DNA from: Actinomycetota bacterium
Lineage (GTDB): Bacteria; Actinomycetota; Geothermincolia; Fen-727; Anoxymicrobiaceae
Direction of reading: 5' to 3'
Length of the DNA stretch: 12,711 nt
Assembly: GCA_018894655.1 (NCBI GenBank)
Contig: JAHIPE010000052.1
Coordinates: forward strand, 1-12,711
Below the pieces are notes generated by a model, which saw only the letters and a program-made list of their open reading frames with translations, was not told the DNA's origin and made no database searches. This document shows positions 4,375 through 12,711 of the stretch, in pieces. A program made the position numbers and the translations under genes. The stretch's first letter is position 1; every line of letters starts with the position of its first letter.

Positions 4375-7300
4375 TTGCCTGTTGCACTTAAAGGAAAGCG
4401 TGAACGAACCTCTTTTGCCAAGATCCCTGAGGTACTAGAGATCCCGGACCTGATCTCGATTCAGAAAGAATCGTTCAAGTGTTTCAAGAAGGACGGGCTC
4501 GCCAGTATATTCAGGGATGTATCTCCGATCGAGGACTTCACCGGGACAATGGCGGTCGAGTTCGGCGACCACACCTTCGGTGATCCCAAGTTCGACGTAG
4601 AGGAGTGCAAAGAGAAGGATATGAACTACTCCGCGCCGCTGTTCGTGGACGTCAGGCTCATCAACAGGAACACGGGGGAGATCAAGGAACAGTCCGTCTT
4701 CATGGGCGACTTTCCGCTGATGACCGATAAGGGGACGTTCATCTTCAACGGAACGGAGCGGGTGGTTGTGAGCCAACTGGTCCGTTCACCCGGCGTATAC
4801 TTCGACGTGGAGGTCGATAAGGATACCAACCGGATACTCCACAACGGCAAGATAATACCATCCCGGGGGGCATGGCTGGAACTGGAGATAGACAAGAAGG
4901 AGACCCTGGGAGTCCGGATAGACCGCAAGAGAAAGCAGCCGGTAACCGCCATGCTCCAGGCGCTGGGATTTGGTGACCACGAGAAACTCCTGGAGATCTT
5001 CGAGAACGCGGCGTGCATAAAGAGCACCATAGAGAAGGACCACACCACGACCCAGGAAGAGGCACTCGTAGACATCTACCGAAAGCTGCGCCCCGGCGAG
5101 CCGCCCACGGTTGAGAGCGCCCAGGGGCTTCTGGACAACCTCTTCTTCAACGAGCGCCGCTACGACCTGGCACGGGTGGGCAGGTACAAGCTCAACAAGA
5201 AGCTCGGGCTTGATACCCCCATGGACGTGACGATCCTCACCCGGGAGGACATCCTGGAGTCGGTCCGCTACATCGTGAACCTCCACGAGAGGAAGGGCGG
5301 CACCATCGACGATATAGACCACTTCGGGAACCGGAGGGTCCGCACCGTGGGCGAACTGGTACAGAACCAGGTACGGATAGGGCTCTCCCGCATGGAGCGT
5401 GTTGTGCGCGAGAGGATGACCACCCAGGATGTCGACTCCATAACCCCACAGACCCTTATCAACATAAGGCCGGTGGTGGCGTCGATAAAGGAGTTTTTCG
5501 GGTCCAGCCAGTTATCGCAGTTCATGGATCAGACGAACCCGCTTGCGGGATTGACCCACAAGAGGAGGCTCTCCGCCCTGGGGCCGGGCGGGCTGTCCAG
5601 GGAGCGGGCTGGCTTCGAGGTCAGGGACGTGCACCCCTCGCACTACGGGCGGATGTGCCCTATCGAGACGCCGGAGGGCCCCAACATCGGGCTTATCGGC
5701 AACCTGTCGACGTACGCCAGGATAAACGAGTTCGGTTTCCTGACGACACCCTACCGGGAGGTCAAGAAGGGGATTGTTACAGACGAGATCGTATACCTGA
5801 CCGCCGACGAGGAGGACCAGTTTATTATCGCGCAGGCCAATGAGCCTCTGACCAAGAAGGGCAGGTTCAAGAACGAACGCGTCCTGTGCCGCGCCCCCAA
5901 GCTGGAGGAAGAGGTCTCAACGGTGGACCCGAAGCTGGTCGACTATGTGGACGTGTCCCCCCGCCAGACGGTTAGCGTCGCCACCGCCCTCATACCGTTC
6001 CTGGAGCATGACGACGCCAACAGGGCGCTCATGGGGTCGAACATGCAGCGCCAGGCGGTGCCGCTGATCAGGCCCGATGCCCCTCTGGTGGCCACCGGGA
6101 TGGAGTTCCGCGCCGCCAAGGACACCGGTGACGTGGTTTCCAGCAAGGCCGCGGGCAAGGTGACCTACGTTGACGCGGAAACCATCGAGGTAAAGGCCAG
6201 GAACGGCAAGAAGGAGACTTACAAACTCCACAAGTTCAGGCGCTCAAACCAGGGCACCTGCGTGAACCAGCGCCCCATCGTGAATGTGGGGGAGCAGGTG
6301 AGCAAGGGCCAGGTGATAGCCGACGGGCCCAGCACCGACGAGGGCGAACTGGCCCTCGGCCGGAACATACTGGTGGCGTTCATGCCCTGGGAGGGGTACA
6401 ACTTCGAGGATGCCATCGTGGTCAGCGAGAGGCTTGTCACGGGCGATGTGCTCACTTCCATACACATCGAGGAGCACGAGGTCGAGGCCCGCGGCACCAA
6501 GCTGGGTAACGAGGAGATAACCTCCGACATCCCCAACGTCCAGGAGGAGGTACTGGTGGACCTGGACGAGGTAGGGGTCATCCGTGTAGGGGCCAAGGTC
6601 GAGGCGGGTGACGTCCTGGTGGGGAAGGTGACCCCCAAGGGTGAGACCGAGCTCACTGCCGAGGAGAAGCTGCTCAGGGCGATCTTCGGTGAGAAGGCGC
6701 GCGAGGTAAGGGACACGTCACTGAAGGTCCCCCACGGTGAGTCCGGGAAGGTGATAGACGTCAAGGAGTTCTCCCGCGAGGACGGCGACGAGCTAGCTCC
6801 CGGCGTCAACCAGCTTGTCAGGGTGAACGTCGCCGAGCGGCGAAAGATAAAGGAGGGGGACAAGCTGGCGGGACGCCACGGCAACAAGGGGGTAATCGCC
6901 AAGGTGTTGCCTATCGAGGATATGCCGTTCCTGGGGGACGGGACCCCGGTGGATATGGTGCTAAACCCCCTGGGGGTTCCCTCCCGCATGAACATCGGGC
7001 AGATACTGGAGACACACCTGGGATGGGCGGCCCACGCGGGGTTCAACGGCGAGGGGCCCGACTATGTGACGACGCCGGTCTTCGACGGCGCTACCGAGGA
7101 AGAGATTATTAAGACCCTCAAGAAAGCGGGACTTCCCGCCACCGGCAAAGCCCGCCTGTATGACGGCCGGACCGGCCGCCCGTTCGAGAACGAAGTAACC
7201 GTAGGTTACATATACATACTGAAGCTCATTCACCTGGTGGACGACAAGATACACGCCCGCTCGACCGGCCCCTACTCGCTGGTGACCCAGCAGCCGCTGG

Positions 7301-7635
7301 GGGGCAAGGCACAGTTCGGGGGCCAGCGGTTCGGGGAGATGGAGGTCTGGGCGCTGGAGGCCTACGGGGCCGCTTACGCCCTCCAGGAACTGCTGACCGT
7401 CAAGAGCGACGACGTTGTGGGCAGGGTCAAGGTCTACGAGGCGATAGTCAAGGGCGAGAACATACCGGAGCCGGGCATACCGGAGTCGTTCAAGGTTCTG
7501 ATCAAGGAGATGCAGTCACTGGGCCTCGATATCGAGGTCCTGTCCGAAGGTGGAAAGCCGATAGAGATTCAGGAAGCGGAGGAAGACGTCTTCCGGACCG
7601 CCGAGGAGCTGGGCCTGGACCTACGATCCAACTAG
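4375..7635 (+). CDS. rpoB: DNA-directed RNA polymerase subunit beta
   Basis: The beta subunit forms half of the active-site cleft of RNA polymerase. The product has 1086 residues, shorter than most actinobacterial beta (about 1150-1170) but with all main conserved blocks. RTSFAKIPEVLEIPDLISIQ opens the protein; the lobe and protrusion follow; the rifampicin pocket is FFGSSQLSQFMDQTNPLAG at 374-392, then THKRRLSALGPGG, with Q382, D385, H395 and S400 matching E. coli Q513, D516, H526 and S531. GRMCPIETPEGPNIGLIGNL follows. The active-site block GDKLAGRHGNKGV starts at about 828, and the C-terminal clamp contains QRFGEMEVWALEAYGAA. The start is TTG 4375, chosen for the G-run ribosome-binding site and because it gives a normal N-terminus. 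rpoC follows after about 57 nt. Confidence 0.97.
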   Translation: MPVALKGKRERTSFAKIPEVLEIPDLISIQKESFKCFKKDGLASIFRDVSPIEDFTGTMAVEFGDHTFGDPKFDVEECKEKDMNYSAPLFVDVRLINRNTGEIKEQSVFMGDFPLMTDKGTFIFNGTERVVVSQLVRSPGVYFDVEVDKDTNRILHNGKIIPSRGAWLELEIDKKETLGVRIDRKRKQPVTAMLQALGFGDHEKLLEIFENAACIKSTIEKDHTTTQEEALVDIYRKLRPGEPPTVESAQGLLDNLFFNERRYDLARVGRYKLNKKLGLDTPMDVTILTREDILESVRYIVNLHERKGGTIDDIDHFGNRRVRTVGELVQNQVRIGLSRMERVVRERMTTQDVDSITPQTLINIRPVVASIKEFFGSSQLSQFMDQTNPLAGLTHKRRLSALGPGGLSRERAGFEVRDVHPSHYGRMCPIETPEGPNIGLIGNLSTYARINEFGFLTTPYREVKKGIVTDEIVYLTADEEDQFIIAQANEPLTKKGRFKNERVLCRAPKLEEEVSTVDPKLVDYVDVSPRQTVSVATALIPFLEHDDANRALMGSNMQRQAVPLIRPDAPLVATGMEFRAAKDTGDVVSSKAAGKVTYVDAETIEVKARNGKKETYKLHKFRRSNQGTCVNQRPIVNVGEQVSKGQVIADGPSTDEGELALGRNILVAFMPWEGYNFEDAIVVSERLVTGDVLTSIHIEEHEVEARGTKLGNEEITSDIPNVQEEVLVDLDEVGVIRVGAKVEAGDVLVGKVTPKGETELTAEEKLLRAIFGEKAREVRDTSLKVPHGESGKVIDVKEFSREDGDELAPGVNQLVRVNVAERRKIKEGDKLAGRHGNKGVIAKVLPIEDMPFLGDGTPVDMVLNPLGVPSRMNIGQILETHLGWAAHAGFNGEGPDYVTTPVFDGATEEEIIKTLKKAGLPATGKARLYDGRTGRPFENEVTVGYIYILKLIHLVDDKIHARSTGPYSLVTQQPLGGKAQFGGQRFGEMEVWALEAYGAAYALQELLTVKSDDVVGRVKVYEAIVKGENIPEPGIPESFKVLIKEMQSLGLDIEVLSEGGKPIEIQEAEEDVFRTAEELGLDLRSN

Positions 7636-7692
7636 CCGATCGCCGGCACCGAGGAGGACGAGGGTGCCGGGGACTTCTTGAGGAGGTACTTG

Positions 7693-10600
7693 TTGCTGGA
7701 CGTAAATGAATTCAAGAGCCTGAAGATCGGTCTGGCCAACGCGAAACAGATTCGGAACTGGTCCAACGGCGAGGTCAAGAAACCGGAGACGATCAACTAC
7801 CGTACCCTCAAGCCGGAGAAGGAGGGCCTCTTCTGCGAGAGGATCTTTGGGCCGACCCGTGACTGGGAGTGCTCCTGCGGGAAGTACAAGAAGCGGGTGC
7901 GGTTCAAGGGAATGATATGCGAGAGGTGCGGCGTCGAAGTGACGCGATCCAAGGTCCGCAGGGAGCGAATGGGCCATATCGAGCTTGCCGCCTCGGTATC
8001 CCACATCTGGTTCTTCAAGGGTGTGCCATCCCGCATGGGGTATCTCCTGGACCTCTCCTCCAAGAGCCTGGAGAGGGTACTTTACTTCGCCTCCTACATC
8101 GTGATCGACGTGAAGGAGGAGAAGCGCGAGAAGGACCTGAAGATGCTAGGCGATCGTCTCGAGGAGGAGTTAGCGGAGTTGGAGAAGGAGCTCGAGGAGA
8201 GCCACCGGGAGATGGATGACGAGCTGTGCGACCGGAAGGCCGAGGAGGAGAAGGAGCTGGACAAACGGGTTGCTGAGCTGGAGGCGGAGCGGACCAAGAA
8301 GTGCAACGCCATCAAGAGGGAACTCAAGAAGAAGTCCGCCGAGAACCCCAAGACCAAGGACGAGCGTATCGCCGACACCGAGAAGCGCTACGGGGCTAAG
8401 ATCCACAAGGAGAAAACAGCATACGACAAGAAGGTCAAGAAGCTCAAGGAGTCCCTGGAGAAGGAGAAAGAGGAGAACCTCGAGCAACTGGAGATCCAGA
8501 AGGAGTACCTCAGGGGGCTGTTCGAGGAGTTCAAAGGCCTGGAGGCCAAGCAGCTCATAGACGAGGACCAGAAGTTCAGGGACCTGCGCGAGCGGTACGG
8601 TGAGTACTTCCGTGGTGGCATGGGAGCGGAGACGGTGCGGGAGTTGCTCCTCAACCTTGACCTCAAGAAAGAGGGCGAGGAGCTGAGGGAGACAATCCGG
8701 AGCTCCAAGGGACAGAAGCGGAACAAGGCTACCAAGAGGCTCAAAGTGGTCTCCGCATTCCTTAGCACCGACAACAAGCCCGAGGCGATGATACTGGACG
8801 TTATCCCGGTCATACCCCCGGACCTGCGGCCCATGGTGCAACTCGACGGCGGCCGCTTCGCAACCTCGGACTTAAACGATCTCTATCGCCGGGTCATCAA
8901 CCGCAACAACCGGCTCAAGAGGCTTCTAGATCTGGGCGCGCCGGAGATAATCGTGAACAACGAGAAGCGGATGCTGCAGGAGGCGGTGGACGCCCTGTTC
9001 GACAACGGACGGCGGGGCAGGCCGGTAACCGGGCCGGGAAACCGGCCCCTGAAGTCGCTTTCCGACATGCTGAAAGGAAAGCAGGGGCGGTTCCGACAGA
9101 ACCTCCTAGGCAAGAGGGTTGACTACTCCGGCAGGTCGGTTATCGTGGTGGGCCCCGAGCTGGAACTACACCAGTGTGGGCTGCCCAAGCAGATGGCCCT
9201 GGAGCTGTTCAAGCCGTTCGTGATGAAGCGATTGGTTGATTTGGGCTTCGCTCACAACATCAAGGGCGCCAAGAGGATGATCGACAGGATGGTGCCGGTG
9301 GTGTGGGACGTGCTGGAGAAGGTCATCCAGGAGCACCCGGTCATGCTAAACAGGGCCCCCACGCTGCACCGGCTTGGCATCCAGGCGTTCGAGCCGCAGT
9401 TGGTGGAGGGCAAGGCGATACGCATCCACCCCCTTGTATGCAGCGCTTTCAACGCGGACTTTGACGGTGACCAGATGGCGGTCCACCTCCCGCTCTCCTC
9501 GGAGGCGCAGGCCGAGGCACGCATCCTGATGCTCTCTTCGCATAACATACTGTCCCCGGCGCACGGAAGGCCGATTGTGAGCCCGACGCAGGATATAGTC
9601 ATGGGCTGCTACTACCTGAGCGTGTTGAGAGACGAAGCGCGGGGCGAGGGCAAGATTTTCTCGGGCACGGATGAGGCGATACTGGCGTACGAGTTCGACA
9701 GGGTAGACCTGCAGGCCAAGGTAAAGGTCAGGATGAACGGCGAGCTAGTGGAGACCTCCCCGGGGAGGATACTGTTCAATCGTGCCCTGCCCGACGGCTT
9801 TCCTTACCAGAATAGGCCTCTGGGCAAGAAGGAGATAGCGGAGATAGTCGAGCAGGTGGCCGCTGATTATGACTCGGATGTTATAAGCGAGATTCTGGAT
9901 AACATCAAGGAGATAGGTTTCCATTACGCCACCAGAGCCGGCATGACCATCGGGATAGGCGATTTGGATGTCCCGACGGAGAAGCCCCGGATAATCGAGA
10001 AAGCGGAGGTGAAGGTCAAGAAGATCGATGAAGAGTTCGCCGGCGGCTTCTACACCGAGGAGGAGCGGCACAACCGTATAGTGGACGTGTGGCACGAGGC
10101 CACCGATGAGGTGGCGATGAAGATGGAGGAGAACTTCGACAAGCTCAACCCCATCTATATGATGGCCCGGTCGGGGGCCAGGGGCGACCTCAAACAGATC
10201 AAGCAGCTGGCGGGGATGAAGGGCCTGGTGGAGAACCCCAAGGGCGAGATAATCAGTGTCCCCATAACCTCGAACTTCCGGCAGGGGCTTTCCGTCCTGG
10301 AGTACTTCATAAGCACCCACGGCGCGCGCAAGGGGCTTGCCGACACGGCGCTAAGGACCGCGGACTCGGGGTACTTGACCCGACGCCTGGTGGACGTGAA
10401 CCAGGACGTAATAGTGCGAGAGGAGGACTGCGGCACCGACCGGGGGATAACCGTTCCCGTTCTGGTGGAAGGCGAGATAAACCAGAGCCTCATAGGGCGC
10501 AACACCCTTGAGCCGGTCAAGGCCAAGCGCAAGAAGATACTGGGGGCGAACGAGGATATCGACAAGAATGCCGCGAGCATGCTGGTCGACGCGGGGATCG

Positions 10601-11703
10601 ATGAGGTCCTGGTGAGGTCGGTCCTTACCTGCCACGCCCGGCAGGGCGTCTGCGCGGCGTGCTTCGGGCGTAACCTGGCTACCGGGGGGAAGGTTCCTAT
10701 TGGTGAGGCCGTCGGTATTATCGCGGCGCAGTCCATCGGGGAACCGGGCACCCAGCTTACCATGAGAACGTTCCACTTCGGGGGTGTCTACACCGGCGCC
10801 GGGCGTGATATTACCCACGGCCTTCCCCGCGTGGTGGAGCTGTTCGAGGCCCGTAAGCCCAAGGGTGAGGCGGAGCTATTCGACAGCCGAGGCACGGTGG
10901 AGATCAGCACAGACAAGGAGAGGGAGAGGCATGCCGTTACACTCCACGGCGAGCAGCTCGACGAGAGCGGCAAGATGGTGCCCAAGGACTACGAGTACGA
11001 GATATCCACCGCCCTCAAGCTGCGGGTAAAGGACGGCGACGAGGTCTCCGCCGGGCAGCGGATTACCGAGGGGTCGGCGGACCCCAAGCGCCTGCTGGAG
11101 ATAGTAGATAGGGCGGCGGTGCAGAGATACCTGGTCGAGGAGGTCCAGAAGGTGTACAAGGACCAGGGGGTCGATATACACGACAAGCACGTCGAGGTAG
11201 TGGTGAGACAGATGCTCAAGAGGGTGTCGGTTACCGAGCCCGGCGACTCCGATTTCCTTCCCGGGCAGCCCGTGGAATACATGAGGTTCGAGGAAGAGAG
11301 CAACAGGGTGGTGGAGGAGGGCGGCGAGCCGCCCAAGTTCAAGGAGATGCTCATGGGCATAACCAAGGCCAGCCTGGCCACAGACTCGTTTCTCTCGGCG
11401 GCCTCGTTCCAGGAGACCACCCGGGTGCTGACCGACGCGGCGCTCTCCGGAAAGGTGGATAACCTGGAGGGCCTCAAGGAAAACGTCATACTCGGCAAGT
11501 TGGTGCCCACCGGCTCGGGGACGGGGCAGTACCGCAGCATCAAGGTAAAGCCGATGGGCGAGGAGTGGGAGCCGCTCTATACCGGAGAGCCGCTACCCGA
11601 GTTTGACTCCGCGCTGGACGCGATGAGTATCCTCAAGGGGATTACGGGGGAAGACCCGGACGAGAAGAAAGCCGAAGAGGAAGTTGACACCACCGGGAAG
11701 TGA
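7693..11703 (+). CDS. rpoC: DNA-directed RNA polymerase subunit beta' with enlarged coiled-coil insertion
   Basis: The beta' subunit carries the catalytic magnesium site and clamp. Numbered from TTG 7693 (1336 residues), it shows the N-terminal zinc ribbon C60-x-C62...C76-x-x-C79, RRGRPVTGPGNRPLKSLSD and the rudder/lid region, the catalytic NADFDGD at 587-593 (D589, D591, D593), the second zinc site C913, C980, C987, C990, and the trigger loop with M1024, R1025, T1026, F1027 and H1028. A charged coiled coil fills about 141-285, between the zinc ribbon region and KQLI, where Actinobacteria carry a shorter insertion. I choose TTG 7693 because AGGAGGT (7681-7687) precedes it by 5 nt and it gives the actinobacterial MLDVNEF start. 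An in-frame TTG at 7678 would add five residues but places this site inside the gene. Confidence 0.96.
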   Translation: MLDVNEFKSLKIGLANAKQIRNWSNGEVKKPETINYRTLKPEKEGLFCERIFGPTRDWECSCGKYKKRVRFKGMICERCGVEVTRSKVRRERMGHIELAASVSHIWFFKGVPSRMGYLLDLSSKSLERVLYFASYIVIDVKEEKREKDLKMLGDRLEEELAELEKELEESHREMDDELCDRKAEEEKELDKRVAELEAERTKKCNAIKRELKKKSAENPKTKDERIADTEKRYGAKIHKEKTAYDKKVKKLKESLEKEKEENLEQLEIQKEYLRGLFEEFKGLEAKQLIDEDQKFRDLRERYGEYFRGGMGAETVRELLLNLDLKKEGEELRETIRSSKGQKRNKATKRLKVVSAFLSTDNKPEAMILDVIPVIPPDLRPMVQLDGGRFATSDLNDLYRRVINRNNRLKRLLDLGAPEIIVNNEKRMLQEAVDALFDNGRRGRPVTGPGNRPLKSLSDMLKGKQGRFRQNLLGKRVDYSGRSVIVVGPELELHQCGLPKQMALELFKPFVMKRLVDLGFAHNIKGAKRMIDRMVPVVWDVLEKVIQEHPVMLNRAPTLHRLGIQAFEPQLVEGKAIRIHPLVCSAFNADFDGDQMAVHLPLSSEAQAEARILMLSSHNILSPAHGRPIVSPTQDIVMGCYYLSVLRDEARGEGKIFSGTDEAILAYEFDRVDLQAKVKVRMNGELVETSPGRILFNRALPDGFPYQNRPLGKKEIAEIVEQVAADYDSDVISEILDNIKEIGFHYATRAGMTIGIGDLDVPTEKPRIIEKAEVKVKKIDEEFAGGFYTEEERHNRIVDVWHEATDEVAMKMEENFDKLNPIYMMARSGARGDLKQIKQLAGMKGLVENPKGEIISVPITSNFRQGLSVLEYFISTHGARKGLADTALRTADSGYLTRRLVDVNQDVIVREEDCGTDRGITVPVLVEGEINQSLIGRNTLEPVKAKRKKILGANEDIDKNAASMLVDAGIDEVLVRSVLTCHARQGVCAACFGRNLATGGKVPIGEAVGIIAAQSIGEPGTQLTMRTFHFGGVYTGAGRDITHGLPRVVELFEARKPKGEAELFDSRGTVEISTDKERERHAVTLHGEQLDESGKMVPKDYEYEISTALKLRVKDGDEVSAGQRITEGSADPKRLLEIVDRAAVQRYLVEEVQKVYKDQGVDIHDKHVEVVVRQMLKRVSVTEPGDSDFLPGQPVEYMRFEEESNRVVEEGGEPPKFKEMLMGITKASLATDSFLSAASFQETTRVLTDAALSGKVDNLEGLKENVILGKLVPTGSGTGQYRSIKVKPMGEEWEPLYTGEPLPEFDSALDAMSILKGITGEDPDEKKAEEEVDTTGK

Positions 11704-11719
11704 TGGTACATTCACCTTT

Positions 11720-11740
11720 CGGCGCGGGGGCGCCGTTTTT
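11720..11740 (+). terminator. Intrinsic terminator after rpoC
   Basis: CGGCGC (11720-11725) and GCGCCG (11730-11735) form a 6-bp all-GC stem with a GGGG loop, followed immediately by TTTTT and then CGTGTTT. It begins 17 nt after the rpoC stop. This would end or strongly reduce transcription of the rpoBC unit before rpsL. Confidence 0.8.
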
Positions 11741-11800
11741 CGTGTTTACTAACCCCGACAGCGGCGGGAGCGTCCCGGCGGGTACAAGAGGAGGCTGGTA

Positions 11801-12172
11801 GTGCCGACTATAAACCAGTTGGTGAGAAAAGGCAGGAAGCGGAAGGTGCAGAAGACTGCTGCTCCCGCCCTGCAGAACTGCCCGCAGAAGCGGGGCGTTT
11901 GCACACAGGTGAAGACGTCCACCCCCAAGAAGCCGAACTCCGCGTTGCGCAAGATATGCCGGGTGCGGTTGACCAACGGAATCGAGGTAACCGCCTATGT
12001 GCCCGGCATCGGCCATAACCTCCAGGAGCACTCGATTGTCCTGATAAGAGGCGGCAGGGTGAAGGACCTGCCCGGCGTCCGATACAAGATCGTCCGCGGC
12101 GCGCTGGACACCGCGGGAGTGGAGGACCGCGCTCAGAGCAGGTCCAAGTACGGTACCAAGAAGAACAGGTAG
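11801..12172 (+). CDS. rpsL: 30S ribosomal protein S12
   Basis: S12 lies at the decoding centre and controls accuracy of tRNA selection. The 123-residue product is full length, with PTINQLVRKGR at the N-terminus, CPQKRGVCTQV (27-37), the loop TPKKPNSALRK (41-51) and RGGRVKDLPGVRY (83-95). K43 and K88, the usual positions of streptomycin-resistance changes, are both the wild-type lysine, and D89, the residue that can be methylthiolated, is present. The start is GTG 11801 with GAGGAGG (11788-11794) 6 nt upstream. It opens the str-type group rpsL-rpsG after the rpoC terminator; a clear promoter in the short gap is not visible. Confidence 0.97.
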   Translation: MPTINQLVRKGRKRKVQKTAAPALQNCPQKRGVCTQVKTSTPKKPNSALRKICRVRLTNGIEVTAYVPGIGHNLQEHSIVLIRGGRVKDLPGVRYKIVRGALDTAGVEDRAQSRSKYGTKKNR

Positions 12173-12192
12173 GCGGCACGGAGGGCTTATAG

Positions 12193-12663
12193 ATGCCTCG
12201 TAAAGGACCGGTTTCCAAGAGAAGCGTAGAGCCAGACCCCGTGTATAACAGTGTCCTGGTGACTCAGTTTATTAACAAGGTGATGATAAAAGGCAAGAAG
12301 AGTAAGGCGGAGCAAGTGGTCTACGGGGCGCTGAACATCGTGGGCGAGGGGGAAGGCGTGGACCCGGTGGGTATCTTCCAGAAGGCGGTGGACAACGTCA
12401 GGCCGCTTCTCGAAGTCAGGTCACGCCGCGTCGGTGGAGCGACGTACCAGGTGCCGGTCGAGGTAAAGACTCGGCGCAGCTGGACTCTCGCGGTGCGGTG
12501 GATAGTTGCTTTCTCGCGTATACGCAGGGAGAAGACGATGGCAGAGAGGTTGGCGGCGGAGGTGCTGGACGCGGTAAACCGCACCGGTTACTCCGTGAAG
12601 AAAAAGGAGGACCTGCACCGGATGGCCGAGGCTAACAAGGCGTTCGCCCACTACCGGTGGTAA
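12193..12663 (+). CDS. rpsG: 30S ribosomal protein S7
   Basis: S7 binds the 3' major domain of 16S rRNA, starts assembly of the head of the small subunit and contacts mRNA and tRNA near the E site. In E. coli it also represses part of the str operon. The 156-residue product has the standard length and blocks: MPRKGPVSKR, the FINKVMIKGKKSKAE helix (about 26-40), PLLEVRSRRVGGATYQVPVEV (about 71-91) and the invariant end HRMAEANKAFAHYRW. The start ATG 12193 has GGAGGG (12180-12185) 7 nt upstream and lies 20 nt after rpsL, so the two are cotranscribed. Confidence 0.97.
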   Translation: MPRKGPVSKRSVEPDPVYNSVLVTQFINKVMIKGKKSKAEQVVYGALNIVGEGEGVDPVGIFQKAVDNVRPLLEVRSRRVGGATYQVPVEVKTRRSWTLAVRWIVAFSRIRREKTMAERLAAEVLDAVNRTGYSVKKKEDLHRMAEANKAFAHYRW

Positions 12664-12670
12664 GCAAGGC

Positions 12671-12711
12671 ATGAAGACCGCGACAGTCAAGAAACAGGGT
12701 GCTCGGGTGAA
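12671..12711 (+). CDS. Start of a further gene, by position probably fusA (elongation factor G); truncated by window end
   Basis: After the rpsG stop, a frame opens at ATG 12671 (MKTATVKKQGARV) and runs off the window. In most bacteria fusA follows rpsG, and the position fits. However, these 13 residues do not resemble the usual start of EF-G, and the ribosome-binding site before 12671 is poor. The true start may be the in-frame GTG at 12707 with AGGGTG upstream, or lie outside. Too little is visible to name the product, so the gene symbol is left blank. Confidence 0.3.
   Translation, partial: MKTATVKKQGARV

Noticed and set aside
6219..7046. Minus-strand open frame (275 codons) opposite rpoB
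   Set aside because: Ser/Thr/Pro-rich shadow of rpoB codons with no recognisable domain.
8170..8841. Minus-strand open frame opposite the rpoC coiled coil, very Leu-rich
   Set aside because: The Leu richness is the direct complement of GAG/AAG-rich codons in the coiled coil.
1..12711. CRISPR arrays, tandem repeats, prophage, toxin-antitoxin or defence genes
   Set aside because: None seen; apart from the small insertion, all substantial frames are core translation or transcription genes.

Overview
This window is a nearly complete bacterial tuf-rpmG-trnW-secE-nusG-rplKA-rplJL-rpoBC-rpsLG segment, the core translation and transcription locus, with all identified genes on the + strand. DNA is GC-rich (coding regions look to be about 60% GC, not computed). 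RpoC begins in the short actinobacterial style (MLDVN-), carries a long coiled-coil insertion in the position where Actinobacteria have one, and reads along its length like actinobacterial beta'. I infer a member of Actinobacteriota, probably a deep or little-cultured lineage, because tuf sits upstream of rpmG, many starts are TTG, and L10 and L11 carry unusual tails. Lineage is an inference from remembered sequences, not from a search.

Layout. 1-377: 3' end of tuf (EF-Tu), overlapping rpmG (L33), then tRNA-Trp(CCA). 424-1339: secE and nusG. 1353-2557: rplK and rplA, overlapping by 4 nt. 2558-2743: a sigma70-type promoter, a strong 5' hairpin and an L10-type leader ending in an attenuator-like terminator with a competing antiterminator. 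2744-3825: rplJ and rplL, the ribosomal stalk. 3826-4374: a 549-nt gap whose left part (3839-4152) looks like a small decayed mobile element bounded by GGGGTCAG/CTGACCCC ends, with an open frame on the minus strand; its right part holds the rpoB promoter and leader. 4375-11703: rpoB and rpoC. 11720-11740: an intrinsic terminator. 11801-12663: rpsL and rpsG. The last 41 nt hold the start of a further frame, by gene order probably fusA.

Together the genes supply EF-Tu, the decoding tRNA for Trp, the SecE translocase subunit, the transcription factor NusG, the L11/L1/L10/L12 factor-binding region of the 50S subunit, both large RNA polymerase subunits, and the S12/S7 decoding-region proteins. The visible control points are the rplJL leader (matching autogenous control by L10-L12), a separate promoter for rpoBC after the inserted element, and a terminator separating rpoBC from rpsLG.

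I found no new multi-gene system. The points most worth a second look are the mobile-element remnant between rplL and rpoB, the acidic tail on L10, the enlarged coiled coil in RpoC, and the promoter/leader/attenuator in front of rplJ.
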